Part shown: positions 63,259-64,000 of the stretch, piece after piece
Layout: each line of letters begins with the position of its first letter
Position numbering within the stretch: the stretch's first letter is position 1
Translations under genes and position numbers: made by a program
The notes under the pieces: model-generated
Database searches by the model: none
What the model was told of the DNA's origin: nothing
The model's input: only the letters and a program-made list of their open reading frames with translations
Assembly (NCBI GenBank): GCA_963741405.1
Contig: CAVUHX010000034.1
Coordinates: 248,001 to 312,000 of the forward strand
Length of the DNA stretch: 64,000 bases
Reading direction: 5' to 3'
Source of the DNA: Roseiarcus sp963741405
Lineage (GTDB): Bacteria > Pseudomonadota > Alphaproteobacteria > Rhizobiales > Beijerinckiaceae

Positions 63259-64000
63259 ATGCTGGCGACATCCTTCGCGCACGTCCCGTGCGGCGCGGCT
63301 AACAGCTTGGGAATCGACAAATCGCCCGCGGAAACCCGCGTTGTCGTGGCGATGTCGGGCGGCGTCGATTCTTCCGTCGTTGCTGCGCTGCTGGCCAGCC
63401 AGGGTTATGACGTCGTCGGCGTGACGATGCAGCTCTACGACCACGGCGAGGCGACCCATCGCAAGGGAGCCTGCTGTGCGGGCCAGGATATTCACGACGC
63501 GCGCGACGTCGCTGCGCGGCTCGGAATACCCCATTACGTTCTCGACTACGAGCAGCGTTTCCGGGAGAAAGTGATCGAGCCGTTCGCGCGCGCCTATGTC
63601 GCGGGCGAGACGCCGATCCCCTGCGTCGCATGCAACCAGCACATGAAATTCGCCGACTTGTTCGCCGCGGCGCGCGATCTCGGCGCCGACCTTCTGGCGA
63701 CCGGGCATTATGTTGTCGCGCGCGACGATGGCCGAGGCGGCCAGGCGCTCTATCGCGCCGCCGACCCGGATCGGGACCAGAGCTATTTCCTGTTTGCCAC
63801 CACTCGCGACCAGCTCAGACGCCTGCGCTTTCCGCTCGGTGCGATGCCTAAGCCGGAAGTCCGCGAGCTCGCGCGCCGGTTCGGCCTCATCAATGCCGAA
63901 AAAGCCGACAGCCAGGACATCTGTTTCGTCCCCGCCGGTCATTACAGCGATATGATCGAGCGTCTGATGCCGGGCGCGTCAAACCCAGGCGACATCGTCC
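63259..64000 (+). CDS. mnmA: tRNA-specific 2-thiouridylase MnmA, N-terminal part
   Basis: The gene runs off the right edge; about 247 residues are visible. The PP-loop ATP site is VVVAMSGGVDSSVVAALL. GVTMQLYDHG, KGACCAGQDIHDARDVA, TPIPCVACNQHMKF (first catalytic Cys), LATGHYVVARDD and DQSYFLF are standard MnmA segments. The enzyme thiolates U34 of tRNA-Lys, -Glu and -Gln. The ATG at 63259 gives a slightly long N terminus; a TTG at 63307 is the main alternative. The insertion sequence ends 107 bases before the gene and may affect its promoter. Confidence 0.94.
   Translation, partial: MLATSFAHVPCGAANSLGIDKSPAETRVVVAMSGGVDSSVVAALLASQGYDVVGVTMQLYDHGEATHRKGACCAGQDIHDARDVAARLGIPHYVLDYEQRFREKVIEPFARAYVAGETPIPCVACNQHMKFADLFAAARDLGADLLATGHYVVARDDGRGGQALYRAADPDRDQSYFLFATTRDQLRRLRFPLGAMPKPEVRELARRFGLINAEKADSQDICFVPAGHYSDMIERLMPGASNPGDIV

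Overview
The window (64 kb, high GC with a few AT-richer patches) looks like chromosome of an alphaproteobacterium of the Hyphomicrobiales (Rhizobiales) type. The evidence is a SciP-type CtrA inhibitor, a full-length cyclic beta-1,2-glucan synthase of the NdvB/ChvB family, a rhizobial-type aspartate aminotransferase and a REP-like element. A methylotroph/Beijerinckiaceae-like relative is plausible, but species cannot be fixed from the sequence alone.

Layout. 1-7.8 kb is housekeeping: the 3' end of htpG, a DUF5939/adenylate cyclase, an aminotransferase, an LprI-like secreted protein (frameshifted), a 3-mercaptopyruvate sulfurtransferase, nudC and aatA. 8.0-11.9 kb is an insert-like segment: a DUF4062-like / nSTAND1 NTPase / TM / TPR protein of the prokaryotic immune-receptor style, followed by a divergent copy of the last ~70 codons of aatA. 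12.5-21.2 kb is ndvB and 21.3-22.6 kb is mntH with a palindromic operator candidate. 22.7-30.9 kb is one intact minus-strand operon for shikimate/dehydroshikimate catabolism: QsuB-type dehydratase, AroE-like dehydrogenase, MFS transporter, then LigK, LigI, LigA, LigB and LigC of the protocatechuate 4,5-cleavage pathway (LigJ not present here).

31.3-57.5 kb is a surface-polysaccharide region. It holds an ABC exporter (KpsM, two KpsE-like proteins, KpsT), the heptose epimerase HldD, TPR-glycosyltransferases, an FkbM methyltransferase, two sulfotransferases, a GH71/99-like secreted hydrolase, sugar-nucleotide enzymes and a GT9-type protein. Several of its enzymes carry, or sit beside, a small N-terminal DUF4214-like module. 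57.5-60.5 kb is a graveyard of insertion sequences (IS701-like, truncated IS1380-like, truncated IS630-like). 60.5-64 kb holds sciP, a cysteine hydrolase, a complete ISNCY-like element with perfect 15-bp ends and a 9-bp target duplication, and the start of mnmA.

A notable property is many single-base frame breaks, mostly insertions. They are concentrated in the STAND gene and the polysaccharide region, while ndvB (8.6 kb) and the lig operon (8.2 kb) read through cleanly. Whether these are real pseudogenes or local assembly errors decides how much of the accessory content is functional. No tRNA, rRNA or CRISPR array was recognised.
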